64,000 nucleotides of DNA from Proteus vulgaris (lineage in GTDB: Bacteria > Pseudomonadota > Gammaproteobacteria > Enterobacterales > Enterobacteriaceae), in the NCBI RefSeq assembly GCF_023100685.1, contig NZ_CP090064.1, positions 310,001-374,000 on the forward strand. Direction: 5' to 3'. How positions within the stretch are numbered: position 1 is the first letter of the stretch; every line of letters starts with the position of its first letter. Shown one piece after another: positions 55,068-64,000 of the stretch. The position numbers and the translations under genes are program-made. Below the pieces are notes generated by a model, which saw nothing but the letters and a program-made list of their open reading frames with translations, was not told the DNA's origin and made no database searches.

Positions 55068-55622
55068 ATGACATTTAAGAAATTAAGCATCGTTGGCGCT
55101 GCAGTTGCATTATCTTTAGCATCATTCGGTTCTATTGCTGATAATAATGGCGTAGTTAACTTCGTTGGTTCAGTTGTTGATTCTCCATGTAACATCGCTG
55201 ACGAAAGTTTAAATCAAACAGTTAAATTTGGTGAAATTTCTCGTGTGTTCTTAGAGCAAGGTAATGAAAGAGAAAGAGCATTCACTATTAAATTAGAACA
55301 ATGTAACTTCGACAAATTCAAAAAAGACGAAAATGGCGAGTGGTTACCTGTTAAAACTATGAAAATCCAATTTGACGGACGTTCATATGCAGATGCAACA
55401 AATACACTGTTAGCAACTGACAGAACTAAAGCTAACAACGTTGGTATCGCTATCGATACTTACAAATTTGGTGAAGCTACTGATATCTTAGCTAAAATGC
55501 GTAACAAACAAGGTACTAACGTACTTGAATTCACTGCTTTAGCTAAAGCTGTTGATGCATCTAAAGAAGTTAAAGAAGGCGAATTCTCTGCTATCGCTGA
55601 CTTCCGTATTTCATACGAATAA
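55068..55622 (+). CDS. Major fimbrial subunit (MrpA/PapA-like)
   Basis: 184 aa with a signal peptide ('GAAVALSLASFGSIA'), GAGG before the ATG. The pilin pattern is clear: 'VNFVGSVVDSPCNIADESLN' with the first Cys, 'FTIKLEQCNF' with the second, and a C-terminal beta strand 'AIADFRISYE' with the penultimate Tyr for chaperone and donor-strand binding. It forms the fimbrial rod. Position first in the operon and a hairpin directly after it fit high expression of the major pilin. Confidence 0.93.
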   Translation: MTFKKLSIVGAAVALSLASFGSIADNNGVVNFVGSVVDSPCNIADESLNQTVKFGEISRVFLEQGNERERAFTIKLEQCNFDKFKKDENGEWLPVKTMKIQFDGRSYADATNTLLATDRTKANNVGIAIDTYKFGEATDILAKMRNKQGTNVLEFTALAKAVDASKEVKEGEFSAIADFRISYE

Positions 55623-55633
55623 TGCACCAATAT

Positions 55634-55660
55634 ATGTATAGGGGATTTTCCCCTATACAT
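55634..55660 (+). terminator. Intra-operon stem-loop after the major pilin gene
   Basis: ATGTATAGGGG (55634-55644), loop ATTTT, CCCCTATACAT (55650-55660). A partial terminator or 3' stabiliser at this place would make pilin mRNA exceed that of the assembly genes, as in pap-type operons. Confidence 0.75.
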
Positions 55661-55680
55661 ATTTAAATAATGGTAATGAG

Positions 55681-56268
55681 ATGATGAAATTTAATAAAAA
55701 TAAGTATCTGACTATTTTAAATACGATGGGAGTACTATTTTTTGTATCATCAGTCTCTTTTGCTTTTGATGACGTGGTAAAACCCAAAGTTCTCAAAGGT
55801 AATGCATCATTAGTTGGCTCAATTATAGCATCGCCTTGCTCTATTGAAATGGAAGATCGTTACCAATATATCCAATTTGGAGATATATCGTTATCTGCTA
55901 TTGATAATAAAGTAAAGAGAGAAAATTTAAGAAAGAAATTTTATATAAGATTATCGAGTTGTGTTAGTCAATATAGTGATACAGATAAGAAAGCATTAAA
56001 TATTCAATTTAATGGATTAGAAGCTAATAATGATTCTATATTTTCGATGTCTGGAAGCTCTAATGGATTAGGTTTTTATATTTTAGATGAAGATGAGAAT
56101 ATAATTACCCCTAATAAGCCTTATTATATTGATCATCTTATATATCATACTAAAGATGCAAAAAGAGAACCTATATTAAATTATCAAATTGAACTTGCTT
56201 TTACTAATCAAATAATAGAAGCAGGAAAACACTCTGCATTTGTGTATTTTTCAATCGATTATAAATAG
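55681..56268 (+). CDS. Fimbrial subunit, second gene (MrpB/PapH-like anchor position)
   Basis: 195 aa (MM start). Signal peptide 'TMGVLFFVSSVSFAF', then 'LVGSIIASPCSIEMEDRYQY', 'YIRLSSCVSQYSD' and the terminal strand 'SAFVYFSIDYK'. In MR/P and Pap operons the gene between major pilin and usher encodes the terminating subunit that anchors the rod. It is more AT-rich and divergent than the major pilin. Role by position. Confidence 0.85.
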   Translation: MMKFNKNKYLTILNTMGVLFFVSSVSFAFDDVVKPKVLKGNASLVGSIIASPCSIEMEDRYQYIQFGDISLSAIDNKVKRENLRKKFYIRLSSCVSQYSDTDKKALNIQFNGLEANNDSIFSMSGSSNGLGFYILDEDENIITPNKPYYIDHLIYHTKDAKREPILNYQIELAFTNQIIEAGKHSAFVYFSIDYK

Positions 56269-56306
56269 ATAATAAATTTATTTTTTTGATCACATTATCA
56301 CGGTGA

Positions 56307-58811
56307 ATGAATATGCTAATTTCAAAAAATATGGCAAAAGTAGTTTTATTACTCACAATGTCACCGTGCTTCTATGCTTATTCTGTCGAATTTAATACAG
56401 ATATTCTTGATGCTTCCGATGCTGCAAATATTGATATCAGCCAATTTAATAGTGCTGGTTATATTATGCCAGGGGATTACCATCTTACTATTTTTAGTAA
56501 TGGTGAAAGGATCGGTCCTAGTCAAAAAGTCTCTGTTTATCCAATTGAAAAAACAGCATCTTCAGAAAATATATTTAATACGGTCTGTGTACCTAGTAAT
56601 AATCTTGAAAAATTAGGGTTAACAGAAGAAGCAGAAAAAAAAGTTCTAACACACCATGATGGCCAATGTTTAGATCTATCCCCATTAACCGGGACAAATT
56701 TAACATTTGATTTGCCCGCACTCGCGCTTAAATTAACGGTTCCACAAACGTGGTTACAATATTCAGATCCTTCATGGGTACCTCCTTCGCGTTGGGAAGA
56801 AGGTATTGTAGGTGCATTTATTGATTACACGTTATCACTCAGCGGTGCTAAATATAATTCAGGTTCTAAATCTGTTTATGCATCTATGAATGGTACCAGT
56901 GGTTTTAATATGGGCGTTTGGCGTTTTCGTAGTGACTATAGTATGAGTTACCAAAAAGAAAACGGCGGAAATAGCAGTGATAAACATGAATCACATAATT
57001 TTGATTTCAATCGTTTCTATGCTTATCGTTCTATTAAAGCGTTGGCCGCGACATTAACTGTTGGTGAAAACTACTTTTATTCACAATTATTTGATGCTTG
57101 GCAATACACTGGTATCACCTTAGAAAGTGACGATCGCATGTTACCACCTAAGTTGGTGGGCTATGCGCCAGAAATTGTTGGTGTAGCAAAAACAAATGCG
57201 ACCATTATTGTTAAAAGCCAAGATCGTATTATTTTAGAAACAACGGTTCCACCTGGACCATTTAGAATTCAGACCTTGGATAGCTCTATCCAAGGGCAGC
57301 TAGATGTCACAATTCGTGAAGATAATGGTGAAGAACGTAAGTTTACTATTTCTACTGCAACACTGCCTTACTTAACTCGCCCTGGGCAAATCCGCTATAA
57401 ATTAGTGGGGGGGAAATCACGTTATGAAGATCATAGATTAACGGGTGATACTGCAATTGGTGGTGAAATTTCCTATGGTGTGAGTAATGCATGGAGCTTA
57501 TATGGTGGTAGCCAATTATCTCAACACTATCAATCTGTTGCGGTTGGTGTTGGGCGTGACCTTTCTATGTTTGGTGCGCTCTCTTTTGATATCAACCAAT
57601 CATTTGCCAAATTATCAGAGAGTGATAAACAAGGTCGTTCATATCGTGTGAACTACTCGAAATCATTTGATGAAGTAAAAACCAATATTACCTTTGCTGG
57701 TTATCGTTTTACGGATGAAGACTATCGTACCTTAAGTCAAGCTATGGAAGAGCGAAGAACTGGGCAGGATGCTTATTCTCCAAAAGAAAGTTACCAAATT
57801 TATTTAAATAAATATTTTGATAATTTCTCATTATCGCTTAATTATCAACATAATACTTTCTGGAATAGTCGCTCTCAAACGCAATATGGTATTTATGCAA
57901 ATACGCGATTCTCTTTATCTAAAGTGAAGATCCGCGATATTAACTTAACACTTTCAGCTTTTCGCTCTCAGCGTGAAGGCGTGAATGATGATACGCTAAG
58001 TTTGTATGTATCTGTGCCTTTCGATCAAGGTGGCAACCTGACTTTCTCTGAACAATATACAAAAACAGATGGAAAAGGACGCTACAACCATAACGTGGGC
58101 TATAGTGGATATGATGAAGGTTTAAGCTACAGTATGAATGCAGGCTTAACACATGGAAAAGAAGTCGATTCAGAATCTTCATTTAGTGGTTATGTTAGTA
58201 AAGATATGAGTCTTGCAAACCTTGCAGCAAGTGCAAGTTATGTACCTAGTCAATATAAGAGTTTAAGCGGAACACTTTCAGGTGGTTTAACAGGAACATC
58301 TCATGGTTTGGTGCTTCATCAACCTGCTTATGGGGATACACGCTTACTTATTGAAACTCCGGGAATAGCGGATGTTCCGATTGAAGGTGAATCAGTAAAA
58401 ACTAACGCATTTGGATTAGCTGTTATACCTAGTGTTACTAGTTTCCGTAGTTCATCAGCAGCGATTGATGTGAGTGCATTACCGGATAATTATGATGCTA
58501 TTGATACGATGACAGATGTCACTTTAACAAGAGGTGCAATTGGTTATCGTCAAATGAAAGTAATTAAAGGCTATAAGCTATTTGCCACAGTTAAGATGAG
58601 TGATGGTAAACATCCACCATTTGGGGCAAGTATTCGTAATAAAGATAATGTGGAATTAGGTATTGTTGGAGACGAAGGTATAGCTTGGGTAGTTGGTGTT
58701 GCTGAAAATGAAGAACTGGGCGTCTTCTGGGGAAATGAAAAGCGTTGCACCATTAATTTACCTGAAACCATTGATCCAAAAACACAAATGCTATTAATGC
58801 CATGTAAGTGA
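56307..58811 (+). CDS. Outer-membrane fimbrial usher (MrpC/PapC-like)
   Basis: 834 aa (ATG 56307; ATG 56313 has a better-placed GGTGA). A signal peptide is followed by the N-terminal chaperone-binding domain ('VEFNTDILDASDAANIDISQF'-type start), a 24-strand barrel, the plug region ('PPGPFRIQTLDSSIQGQLDV') and C-terminal domains ('KTNAFGLAVIPSVTSFRSS', 'KRCTINLPETIDP'). It recruits chaperone-subunit complexes and secretes the growing fimbria. Confidence 0.96.
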   Translation: MNMLISKNMAKVVLLLTMSPCFYAYSVEFNTDILDASDAANIDISQFNSAGYIMPGDYHLTIFSNGERIGPSQKVSVYPIEKTASSENIFNTVCVPSNNLEKLGLTEEAEKKVLTHHDGQCLDLSPLTGTNLTFDLPALALKLTVPQTWLQYSDPSWVPPSRWEEGIVGAFIDYTLSLSGAKYNSGSKSVYASMNGTSGFNMGVWRFRSDYSMSYQKENGGNSSDKHESHNFDFNRFYAYRSIKALAATLTVGENYFYSQLFDAWQYTGITLESDDRMLPPKLVGYAPEIVGVAKTNATIIVKSQDRIILETTVPPGPFRIQTLDSSIQGQLDVTIREDNGEERKFTISTATLPYLTRPGQIRYKLVGGKSRYEDHRLTGDTAIGGEISYGVSNAWSLYGGSQLSQHYQSVAVGVGRDLSMFGALSFDINQSFAKLSESDKQGRSYRVNYSKSFDEVKTNITFAGYRFTDEDYRTLSQAMEERRTGQDAYSPKESYQIYLNKYFDNFSLSLNYQHNTFWNSRSQTQYGIYANTRFSLSKVKIRDINLTLSAFRSQREGVNDDTLSLYVSVPFDQGGNLTFSEQYTKTDGKGRYNHNVGYSGYDEGLSYSMNAGLTHGKEVDSESSFSGYVSKDMSLANLAASASYVPSQYKSLSGTLSGGLTGTSHGLVLHQPAYGDTRLLIETPGIADVPIEGESVKTNAFGLAVIPSVTSFRSSSAAIDVSALPDNYDAIDTMTDVTLTRGAIGYRQMKVIKGYKLFATVKMSDGKHPPFGASIRNKDNVELGIVGDEGIAWVVGVAENEELGVFWGNEKRCTINLPETIDPKTQMLLMPCK

Positions 58812-58832
58812 TGCTAATAAGGTTAACCGTAA

Positions 58833-59567
58833 ATGAAAAAAGAATTTAATAAAACTGTTATTTCCACTCTTTTCATCTCATTAATGGGGATCTCTAGTGT
58901 TGCTCAAAGTGCAGTAACACTAGATAGAACGAGAGTGATTTTTCCTGGAACTGAAAAATCGATTAACATTACTATTCGTAATGATAATCCAACGCTTCCT
59001 TATTTAGCACAAACATGGATTGATGATGCTAATGAGAAAAAATTAACAACAGGACCATTAATTGCGACGCCGCCGATCCAGCGTCTAGATCCTAAATCAT
59101 CAAGTATCGTACAAATTAGTACGACACCTTCTATCGCATCATTACCAAAAGATAGAGAGACTGTTTTTTACTATAACTTACGTGAAGTTCCACCTAAATC
59201 TGAAGAAGCGAACGTTTTACAAATTGCATTACAAAGTCGAGTAAAATTGTTTTATCGTCCGGCAGAAATTCTGTCCCAAGCAGACAGCATGTGGTTCCAT
59301 AGTGTGACATTAACACCGTCAGCGAAAGGGTATACCGTGAATAACGTGACACCTTTTTATTTAACTGTGATTGGATTGGCTTCAACACAAAAAGCATCTG
59401 AAACAGGTGCCTTTAGCGTTGTGATGATCCCTCCTAAATCAGATCATGAATTCGCTGTACCTAAAACGAATGTTCCCTATATGACCATTATTAATGATTA
59501 CGGCGGAAAACCGACGCTGCAATTTAAGTGTGAACAAGCTAAATGCACAGTAGCAAAAGAAATGTAA
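58833..59567 (+). CDS. Periplasmic fimbrial chaperone (MrpD/PapD-like)
   Basis: 244 aa with a signal peptide ('FISLMGISSVAQSA'). The first domain starts 'VTLDRTRVIFPGTEKSINI', and the chaperone signature 'REVPPKSEEANVLQIALQSR' precedes 'VKLFYRPAEI', with the conserved Arg and Lys that anchor subunit C-termini. It folds and caps pilins by donor-strand complementation before delivery to the usher. Confidence 0.96.
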   Translation: MKKEFNKTVISTLFISLMGISSVAQSAVTLDRTRVIFPGTEKSINITIRNDNPTLPYLAQTWIDDANEKKLTTGPLIATPPIQRLDPKSSSIVQISTTPSIASLPKDRETVFYYNLREVPPKSEEANVLQIALQSRVKLFYRPAEILSQADSMWFHSVTLTPSAKGYTVNNVTPFYLTVIGLASTQKASETGAFSVVMIPPKSDHEFAVPKTNVPYMTIINDYGGKPTLQFKCEQAKCTVAKEM

Positions 59568-59582
59568 CATAAGGAATAGAAT

Positions 59583-60071
59583 ATGAATTCCCAGAAATTT
59601 CGTTATCTAAAAAATAGCTGTTTATCTATGATAATTTTATTATCTGGGAGTTATGCCTATGCCAAAATAATTACTATTGAAACAAAACCTTTATTAAATT
59701 CTACTGAGACGATAGAAAGCGCATATAATAATAAAAGCAGTGGTTATATTTATGTCACTGCTAATCTTGTCAGTTCGCCTTGTGATTTTATTGACTACAA
59801 AATAAAAAGTTATCGTCCAAAAAATAAATTTCTAAGTTATGACGCTTTTTTAATTACAGCGAATTTATCTGAATGTGGTATGGGTAATTCTTTTTCTCCA
59901 CAGACTGTTAAAAATATGACGGCACCGACACCGATTAATTTATCTTTTATTGAGTATGATCGTGTTTTATCAAAGCATAAATTTTCATTACAAAATGGTA
60001 GAAATGCATTGCAATTTGAAGCGCGAGAATTAGGTGCTCATAGCTATCTGATGGAGATATATTATGAATAA
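59583..60071 (+). CDS. Minor fimbrial subunit (MrpE position)
   Basis: 162 aa with a signal peptide ending 'GSYAYA'. Pilin features: 'SGYIYVTANLVSSPCDFIDY', 'TANLSECGMGN' and the C-terminal 'SYLMEIYYE'. It overlaps the next gene by 8 nt. By position it corresponds to MrpE/PapK-like adaptor subunits. Confidence 0.82.
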   Translation: MNSQKFRYLKNSCLSMIILLSGSYAYAKIITIETKPLLNSTETIESAYNNKSSGYIYVTANLVSSPCDFIDYKIKSYRPKNKFLSYDAFLITANLSECGMGNSFSPQTVKNMTAPTPINLSFIEYDRVLSKHKFSLQNGRNALQFEARELGAHSYLMEIYYE

Positions 60072-60591
60072 ATTGATTTATCTACTATTGCCATTATGTA
60101 GCCTCTCCACTTATAGCTATGCAGGTGGTTCATTAGATATTTCTTTTATGGGAAATCTAGTTTCTACAGGATGTAAGCTCCCTGAATCGCCTTATAACTT
60201 AGAGGTTCAGCTTAATAAAATTAGTAGTAAATATCTTTATGAATATGGACGTTCTCAACCTGTCGATTTTTCTATACCCATTGTTGATTGTTATGTGAGT
60301 GATTTAAATAAAACAATTTCAATAAAATTAAATAGTAATACTCTTGTAACAGATAAAGGTATTAGCTATTTAAAAACAGAAGGTGGCTCTAATGTTTTAT
60401 TAGGTCTACTGGATAACAATGATACAGTCATTAAATTTAATGAAAAAATTGATATGGCTCGTGTTTTAGTGACAGGTCAAAATGAGCAAAATTTATTGAA
60501 TTTTAAGGTTTATGCACGTCCACCTGTTACAGGGGATTTAAAAGAAGGTGCATTTTCATCGACCATTACATTTAATATTGATTATCAATAG
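60064..60591 (+). CDS. Minor fimbrial subunit (MrpF position)
   Basis: 175 aa. Signal peptide 'LLPLCSLSTYSYAG', then 'SLDISFMGNLVSTGCKLPES', second Cys in 'PIVDCYVSDL', and the end strand 'GAFSSTITFNIDYQ'. It is a pilin-type adaptor or tip-fibril subunit. Confidence 0.85.
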   Translation: MNKLIYLLLPLCSLSTYSYAGGSLDISFMGNLVSTGCKLPESPYNLEVQLNKISSKYLYEYGRSQPVDFSIPIVDCYVSDLNKTISIKLNSNTLVTDKGISYLKTEGGSNVLLGLLDNNDTVIKFNEKIDMARVLVTGQNEQNLLNFKVYARPPVTGDLKEGAFSSTITFNIDYQ

Positions 60592-60600
60592 GAGGCGATA

Positions 60601-61116
60601 ATGAAAAAAATAATACTAGCGCTAACTATTGGCTTATTATATGTACCTATTTCATCGGCTGAAATCCATATTACAGTTAATGCGACACTAATTAATCCTG
60701 CATGTACAGTGACGGATGCTAAAGGAGCCAAAGAGCTATTTATTGATTTTCAAAATGTGGATGTTAACGCAATAGTAAAAACACCACCAAAAACCTTTGA
60801 TGTATTAATTAAAGATTGTAACTTAAATAAAATGATGAATTTATATCTTTCTCCTAAAGATAATGGTTATTTTTCTTATAATGGTGTTGATGTATTAGCC
60901 ACAACAACAGATCAATTAGGAATTGAATTTTCTGATATTACCAGTGGTAAACGTAAAATTAATGTTCAGCGTTATGAACGTATTACACCAATTCTTAGTA
61001 GCAGTAATTCAGGGAAAATATCACTAAGCACTCAGTTAGTATCAAATCGATCTGGCACACAGCTTAAAATGGGACCTTTTACAGCTAATGTTTCGTTATT
61101 AGTTGATTATAATTAG
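60601..61116 (+). CDS. Minor fimbrial subunit (MrpG position)
   Basis: 171 aa, GGAGG upstream. Signal peptide 'LALTIGLLYVPISSA', then 'EIHITVNATLINPACTVTDA', 'DVLIKDCNLNKMMN' and 'GPFTANVSLLVDYN'. It is a tip-fibril type subunit adjacent to the adhesin. Confidence 0.85.
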   Translation: MKKIILALTIGLLYVPISSAEIHITVNATLINPACTVTDAKGAKELFIDFQNVDVNAIVKTPPKTFDVLIKDCNLNKMMNLYLSPKDNGYFSYNGVDVLATTTDQLGIEFSDITSGKRKINVQRYERITPILSSSNSGKISLSTQLVSNRSGTQLKMGPFTANVSLLVDYN

Positions 61117-61124
61117 AGGCTAGT

Positions 61125-62261
61125 ATGAAAAATTATTTATTTTTTTTAAAAAAATATAAAACATTATATTTGAGTGCTGTTTTAGGTGCTAGTTTTTCTA
61201 TTCCATTTAACAGTATTGCGGCAGATGCGGTTGTTTATACAGATACAATAACTTCTAGTGCTGATGGGTATACAATCGATTTAACTGCTAATAATGCTAA
61301 AATCTCAAAAACACCCACTATTGCGTCAAATGGTGATTTTTTCTATCAAGTGGGTAATACTTATAAAATAGAAAAAGGTGCTTCTCAAGTTCGATTTTCA
61401 GGAATGGTAAAGTGCCATGGTGATTTCTCTAAAGTGTTTCCTGGGGCAAAAACTAAAAGCTGGACTCCTTTTCATAGAATATTTACTTATTCACCACAAG
61501 CTCCATTTTTAATTAATAATCAAGCGACATTTCAATTAAGCTATAATACTTTTGCTACAATTAAACCAGAAGCACCCATATTAAATAATTGGAGTAGTGA
61601 AACTAATTCTACGGCGGTTCACTGTAGAAATGAGTTTAATAAATCTACAACTAAAAAAATTGATTCTTTTCGCTATCAATTCCCGTTTTATATAACAATT
61701 TATATTAAAAAAAGAAATATTGATGGTGTGACTGTTATTCCAAGCTCTGAATTTGCTGCCTATACTAGGGCTTGGACAAATTTATCCGACCTGTCTCTAG
61801 CTAAAGGAGTATTACCTCAATCCATGCCAATTAGCAGTACATCGGCACCAATGAGGTTACTTGGAGCTACATTGATATCACCAGCAGAATGTCGAACTGA
61901 TGTAGGTTATAACTTGGTTATTAATCACGGTGTATTAAATGCTGAAAAGTATGAAAGCCGAGTTGTTAGACCAATTAATTTCTCTTGTGATCACGTTGTT
62001 CCAACCCCTGTTGAATTTGAACTATTTTATACCAAAGATGGTGATCCTCAACAACGTTTACCTTTAAAAGTCGATGGTACAAATAGAACTATCTATAGCA
62101 AAATTCAAATGATTGATGCTGAGACAGGTAATCGAGGACAAAAATTTACTTCTAGAGTTGGACAATATAAGCAGATCCAAATAGAAAGTATTTTAAAAGG
62201 AACAAATGCTAGTGGAGGTAATTATAGTGGTACAGCCGTATTAATAGCTGCTTATCCTTAA
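61125..62261 (+). CDS. Fimbrial tip adhesin-type protein (MrpH position)
   Basis: 378 aa with a long signal region ('LYLSAVLGASFSIPFNSIAA'). A two-domain layout is likely: an N-terminal receptor-binding part (to about residue 230, with Cys in 'GMVKCHGDF' and 'STAVHCRNEF') and a C-terminal pilin domain ('LLGATLISPAECRTDVGYNL', 'RPINFSCDHVV', ending 'GTAVLIAAYP'). It is last in the operon and the largest non-usher subunit, as tip adhesins are. It is larger than MrpH (about 275 aa), so the receptor may differ. Followed by a strong terminator. Confidence 0.85.
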   Translation: MKNYLFFLKKYKTLYLSAVLGASFSIPFNSIAADAVVYTDTITSSADGYTIDLTANNAKISKTPTIASNGDFFYQVGNTYKIEKGASQVRFSGMVKCHGDFSKVFPGAKTKSWTPFHRIFTYSPQAPFLINNQATFQLSYNTFATIKPEAPILNNWSSETNSTAVHCRNEFNKSTTKKIDSFRYQFPFYITIYIKKRNIDGVTVIPSSEFAAYTRAWTNLSDLSLAKGVLPQSMPISSTSAPMRLLGATLISPAECRTDVGYNLVINHGVLNAEKYESRVVRPINFSCDHVVPTPVEFELFYTKDGDPQQRLPLKVDGTNRTIYSKIQMIDAETGNRGQKFTSRVGQYKQIQIESILKGTNASGGNYSGTAVLIAAYP

Positions 62262-62283
62262 TTCTTTCTTATTGATTTAAAAA

Positions 62284-62313
62284 ACGCTATTAAATTTAAT
62301 AGCGTTTTTTTTT
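62284..62313. terminator. Terminator shared by the two fimbrial operons
   Basis: Perfect palindrome ACGCTATTAAATTTAATAGCGT (halves 62284-62294 and 62295-62305) followed by eight or nine T, with an A-run on the left side for the minus strand. Confidence 0.85.
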
Positions 62314-62351
62314 GTTTAAAGATAGTGGGTTATTTAATTATCAAAGACTTT

Positions 62352-63392
62352 TTAATTAAACTCTAATACAAAATTTGTAGAGGCACTAAGTTTGCCGGGT
62401 TTTATCTCATCACCATAACGATAATATTCAGCTTTTAATGGAACACTATTGATCCCACTGGTTAAATCAGCCAGTTTTACAAACTGATTATTAATTAATA
62501 CCGTATTATCATTTAAAGGGGATGAAACTACAAAGCCTATGCCTTTAGCATTATTCCTATCACCTTCATTATCGGGTTTGATAATCGTTTTTTGTCCATC
62601 ATAACTGGTGGTGTTGTGTGCCATCAGTTTAATTTTAGCAGAGCTGTTACCTGTACAGTTTATTCTGAGATGATCTTCTACATACTGATTATCGCGAGGA
62701 AAACCGATGTCAGAAAATGCGGTAATAGGCATTTTAGGCAAATTCATTTCAAGATTAGTATTTTCTGCACTACAAGATGTTGGTGCACTAATAATATTTA
62801 CCGATAGACGATAACTAAAACCAACCGCTGTTGTGCCACCACCTGAATTAAACCGATTAATTAATATAGAGCCAATATATTGAGTCGTAAAACGGTGTGA
62901 TTTAGGATTATCTTTAGTAGAGTAAACAATTACTGTGGCGTCTCTGGTATTAAGTTTAGGTGCATTAACTGGGATTTCTTGTCCAGGTTGGCTTCTAAAT
63001 GCAAGACCAGATTGGTTTTCGATTAGAACATAAGCATAATCGTCTAAGCCTACTGTAGGGCCATTGCGTACAACATAATATGCGGGCCTACCATCAATAT
63101 CTCCATAATATGTTGGCATTACACCACTTGCCTCGCTATATGTTGCATAAGCATAAAACTCAGCACCATCTGGGCAATCCGCAACAGCAACATCAGAGCC
63201 ATCACGTTTAAATGTAAAACGCGCCACCTCTTGATTTTTTTTGACCATTCCTTTTAGTTCAATTGTGCCACCTCTGGCATCCATTGTGCCATGTTTAATA
63301 CCGCCGTTATTAACACAATCTGGTGCCGCATGGCTGTAAAATGAGAGAGAAGATAAACTAAGAATAAAAATTAGAAATAATAATTTATTCAT
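62352..63392 (-). CDS. Fimbrial adhesin/tip subunit of a second chaperone-usher operon
   Basis: 346 aa from ATG 63392; an ATG at 63413 adds 7 residues. Signal peptide 'IFILSLSSLSFYSHA'. The C-terminal pilin-like domain contains 'APTSCSAENTNLEMNLPKMP', 'DHLRINCTGNSSAKIKLMAH' and ends 'GKLSASTNFVLEFN', as in the MrkD/FimH-type adhesins with late Cys pairs. It follows the usher gene, where adhesins of short fimbrial operons lie. N-terminal receptor specificity unknown. Confidence 0.8.
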   Translation of the reverse strand: MNKLLFLIFILSLSSLSFYSHAAPDCVNNGGIKHGTMDARGGTIELKGMVKKNQEVARFTFKRDGSDVAVADCPDGAEFYAYATYSEASGVMPTYYGDIDGRPAYYVVRNGPTVGLDDYAYVLIENQSGLAFRSQPGQEIPVNAPKLNTRDATVIVYSTKDNPKSHRFTTQYIGSILINRFNSGGGTTAVGFSYRLSVNIISAPTSCSAENTNLEMNLPKMPITAFSDIGFPRDNQYVEDHLRINCTGNSSAKIKLMAHNTTSYDGQKTIIKPDNEGDRNNAKGIGFVVSSPLNDNTVLINNQFVKLADLTSGINSVPLKAEYYRYGDEIKPGKLSASTNFVLEFN

Positions 63393-63422
63393 CTTATTTT
63401 TTAAATTAGTCATTTTATTTCC

Positions 63423-64000
63423 TTATTTACACTCAGTATCTAAAATATATAAACCATTAACTGGCGCTTTATTATTAATGTCATAAGTTGCGTGACAGGT
63501 TTTCTGCTCACCGTGAATAGTCCATGAAACTTGAATGTTGCCTTGTGGTTTATTGGCAACAAAATAGAGTTGATGGAAGCTTGCTACTAATTGTGTATCA
63601 TCATTATCAATCACGGCTTTAGCGCCCATTGGAATGGTACTTTTATCCGGTGTTTGTAATGTCAGTAGGAATTTAAATCCTTTTTTAGCATCAAAGTCAG
63701 CTAACACTAATGCGCCCTTGGTCGGAATAATATTACTAATAATATTATTTGAAATTTCAGTGTTACTCGGGATCGAATTAGTATTCACGCTAATGCTGTT
63801 TTTTTGATAAGGAGACATGCCGGAAACAACCGCTAATCCACTATTGTTTGTTTTGATGGATTGGCCATTAACCACTTCTACACCAGAGGTATCCTTGGTC
63901 AATATTAATGCGTTTGTCTGTTGTAATGAGGGCGTAAATACCGCGCCATATTGTGTTGCGACTAATGCTCCACTAATGCCGTAATTAATATTTTGTTTAT
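63423..64000 (-). CDS. Fimbrial usher, C-terminal part (5' end outside window)
   Basis: The frame is open to the right edge, about 192 residues visible ('QNINYGISGALVATQYGAVF' begins upstream of the first internal ATG at 63902). It has usher C-terminal features: 'VNGQSIKTNNSGLAVVSGMS', 'NIIPTKGALVLADFDAKKGF' and the last domain 'GNIQVSWTIHGEQKTCHATY'. The rest of the gene, and presumably chaperone and pilin genes, lie beyond the window. Confidence 0.93.
   Translation of the reverse strand, partial: KQNINYGISGALVATQYGAVFTPSLQQTNALILTKDTSGVEVVNGQSIKTNNSGLAVVSGMSPYQKNSISVNTNSIPSNTEISNNIISNIIPTKGALVLADFDAKKGFKFLLTLQTPDKSTIPMGAKAVIDNDDTQLVASFHQLYFVANKPQGNIQVSWTIHGEQKTCHATYDINNKAPVNGLYILDTECK

Overview
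The window reads as a chromosome segment of a Proteus species, most likely P. mirabilis or a close relative. This is inferred from the AT-rich enterobacterial coding, the gene blocks (yhb genes, nrdDG, ridA, pyrLBI, argI-rraB, valS-holC-pepA, lptFG, leuX) and an eight-gene fimbrial operon laid out like Proteus MR/P fimbriae. No database search was possible.

Positions 1-26.8 kb are core genome: small housekeeping genes (yhbS, yhbQ, yhbP), anaerobic ribonucleotide reductase (nrdDG) with NrdR-, FNR- and DnaA-like sites, ridA, a LysR regulator facing an MFS exporter, the pyrimidine operon pyrLBI with leader peptide and attenuator, argI with a textbook pair of ARG boxes, rraB, a pirin, a Sel1 protein, a YhfL-like lipoprotein, valS-holC, pepA, the LPS transport pair lptF-lptG, and a lipoprotein of the beta-lactamase fold. 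A 1.8-kb AT-rich stretch before leuX carries a 132-bp tandem repeat.

Positions 26.8-54 kb are an accessory region built by repeated integration at the 3' end of tRNA-Leu(CAA) (leuX). Island A (about 26,911-48,279) has an intact P4-type integrase and is bounded by direct repeats of the tRNA end. A second, internally deleted integrase follows directly, a third tRNA-end-like sequence lies at 51,305, and a heavily decayed third integrase lies near 53.7 kb. Cargo of island A, in order: an unrecognised three-gene operon whose first product has a PD-(D/E)XK-like signature; an arsRDABC arsenic resistance operon; two copies (one decayed) of an AlpA plus Gp2/YfjJ replication-type module; a CP4-57-like block (YaaW-like, WYL regulator, small membrane and secreted proteins, ArdB antirestriction, DUF932); a Shedu-type nuclease; an HNH nuclease with an unassigned C-terminal half; and a transglutaminase-like gene broken by one in-frame stop. 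The remains of the later islands carry a PAAR-type secreted effector with a probable immunity gene, a frameshifted repeat protein, and the decayed end of a polymorphic toxin with a probable immunity gene, next to IS3-type debris.

Positions 55-64 kb hold a complete chaperone-usher operon (major pilin, second pilin, usher, chaperone, three minor pilins, large tip-type protein). It is followed by the tail of a second, oppositely oriented fimbrial operon (usher C-terminus and an adhesin-like protein) that runs off the window.

The best candidate for an undescribed system is the tightly overlapping three-gene operon at 28,765-31,657. The solitary HNH protein at 46,520 is a second candidate.
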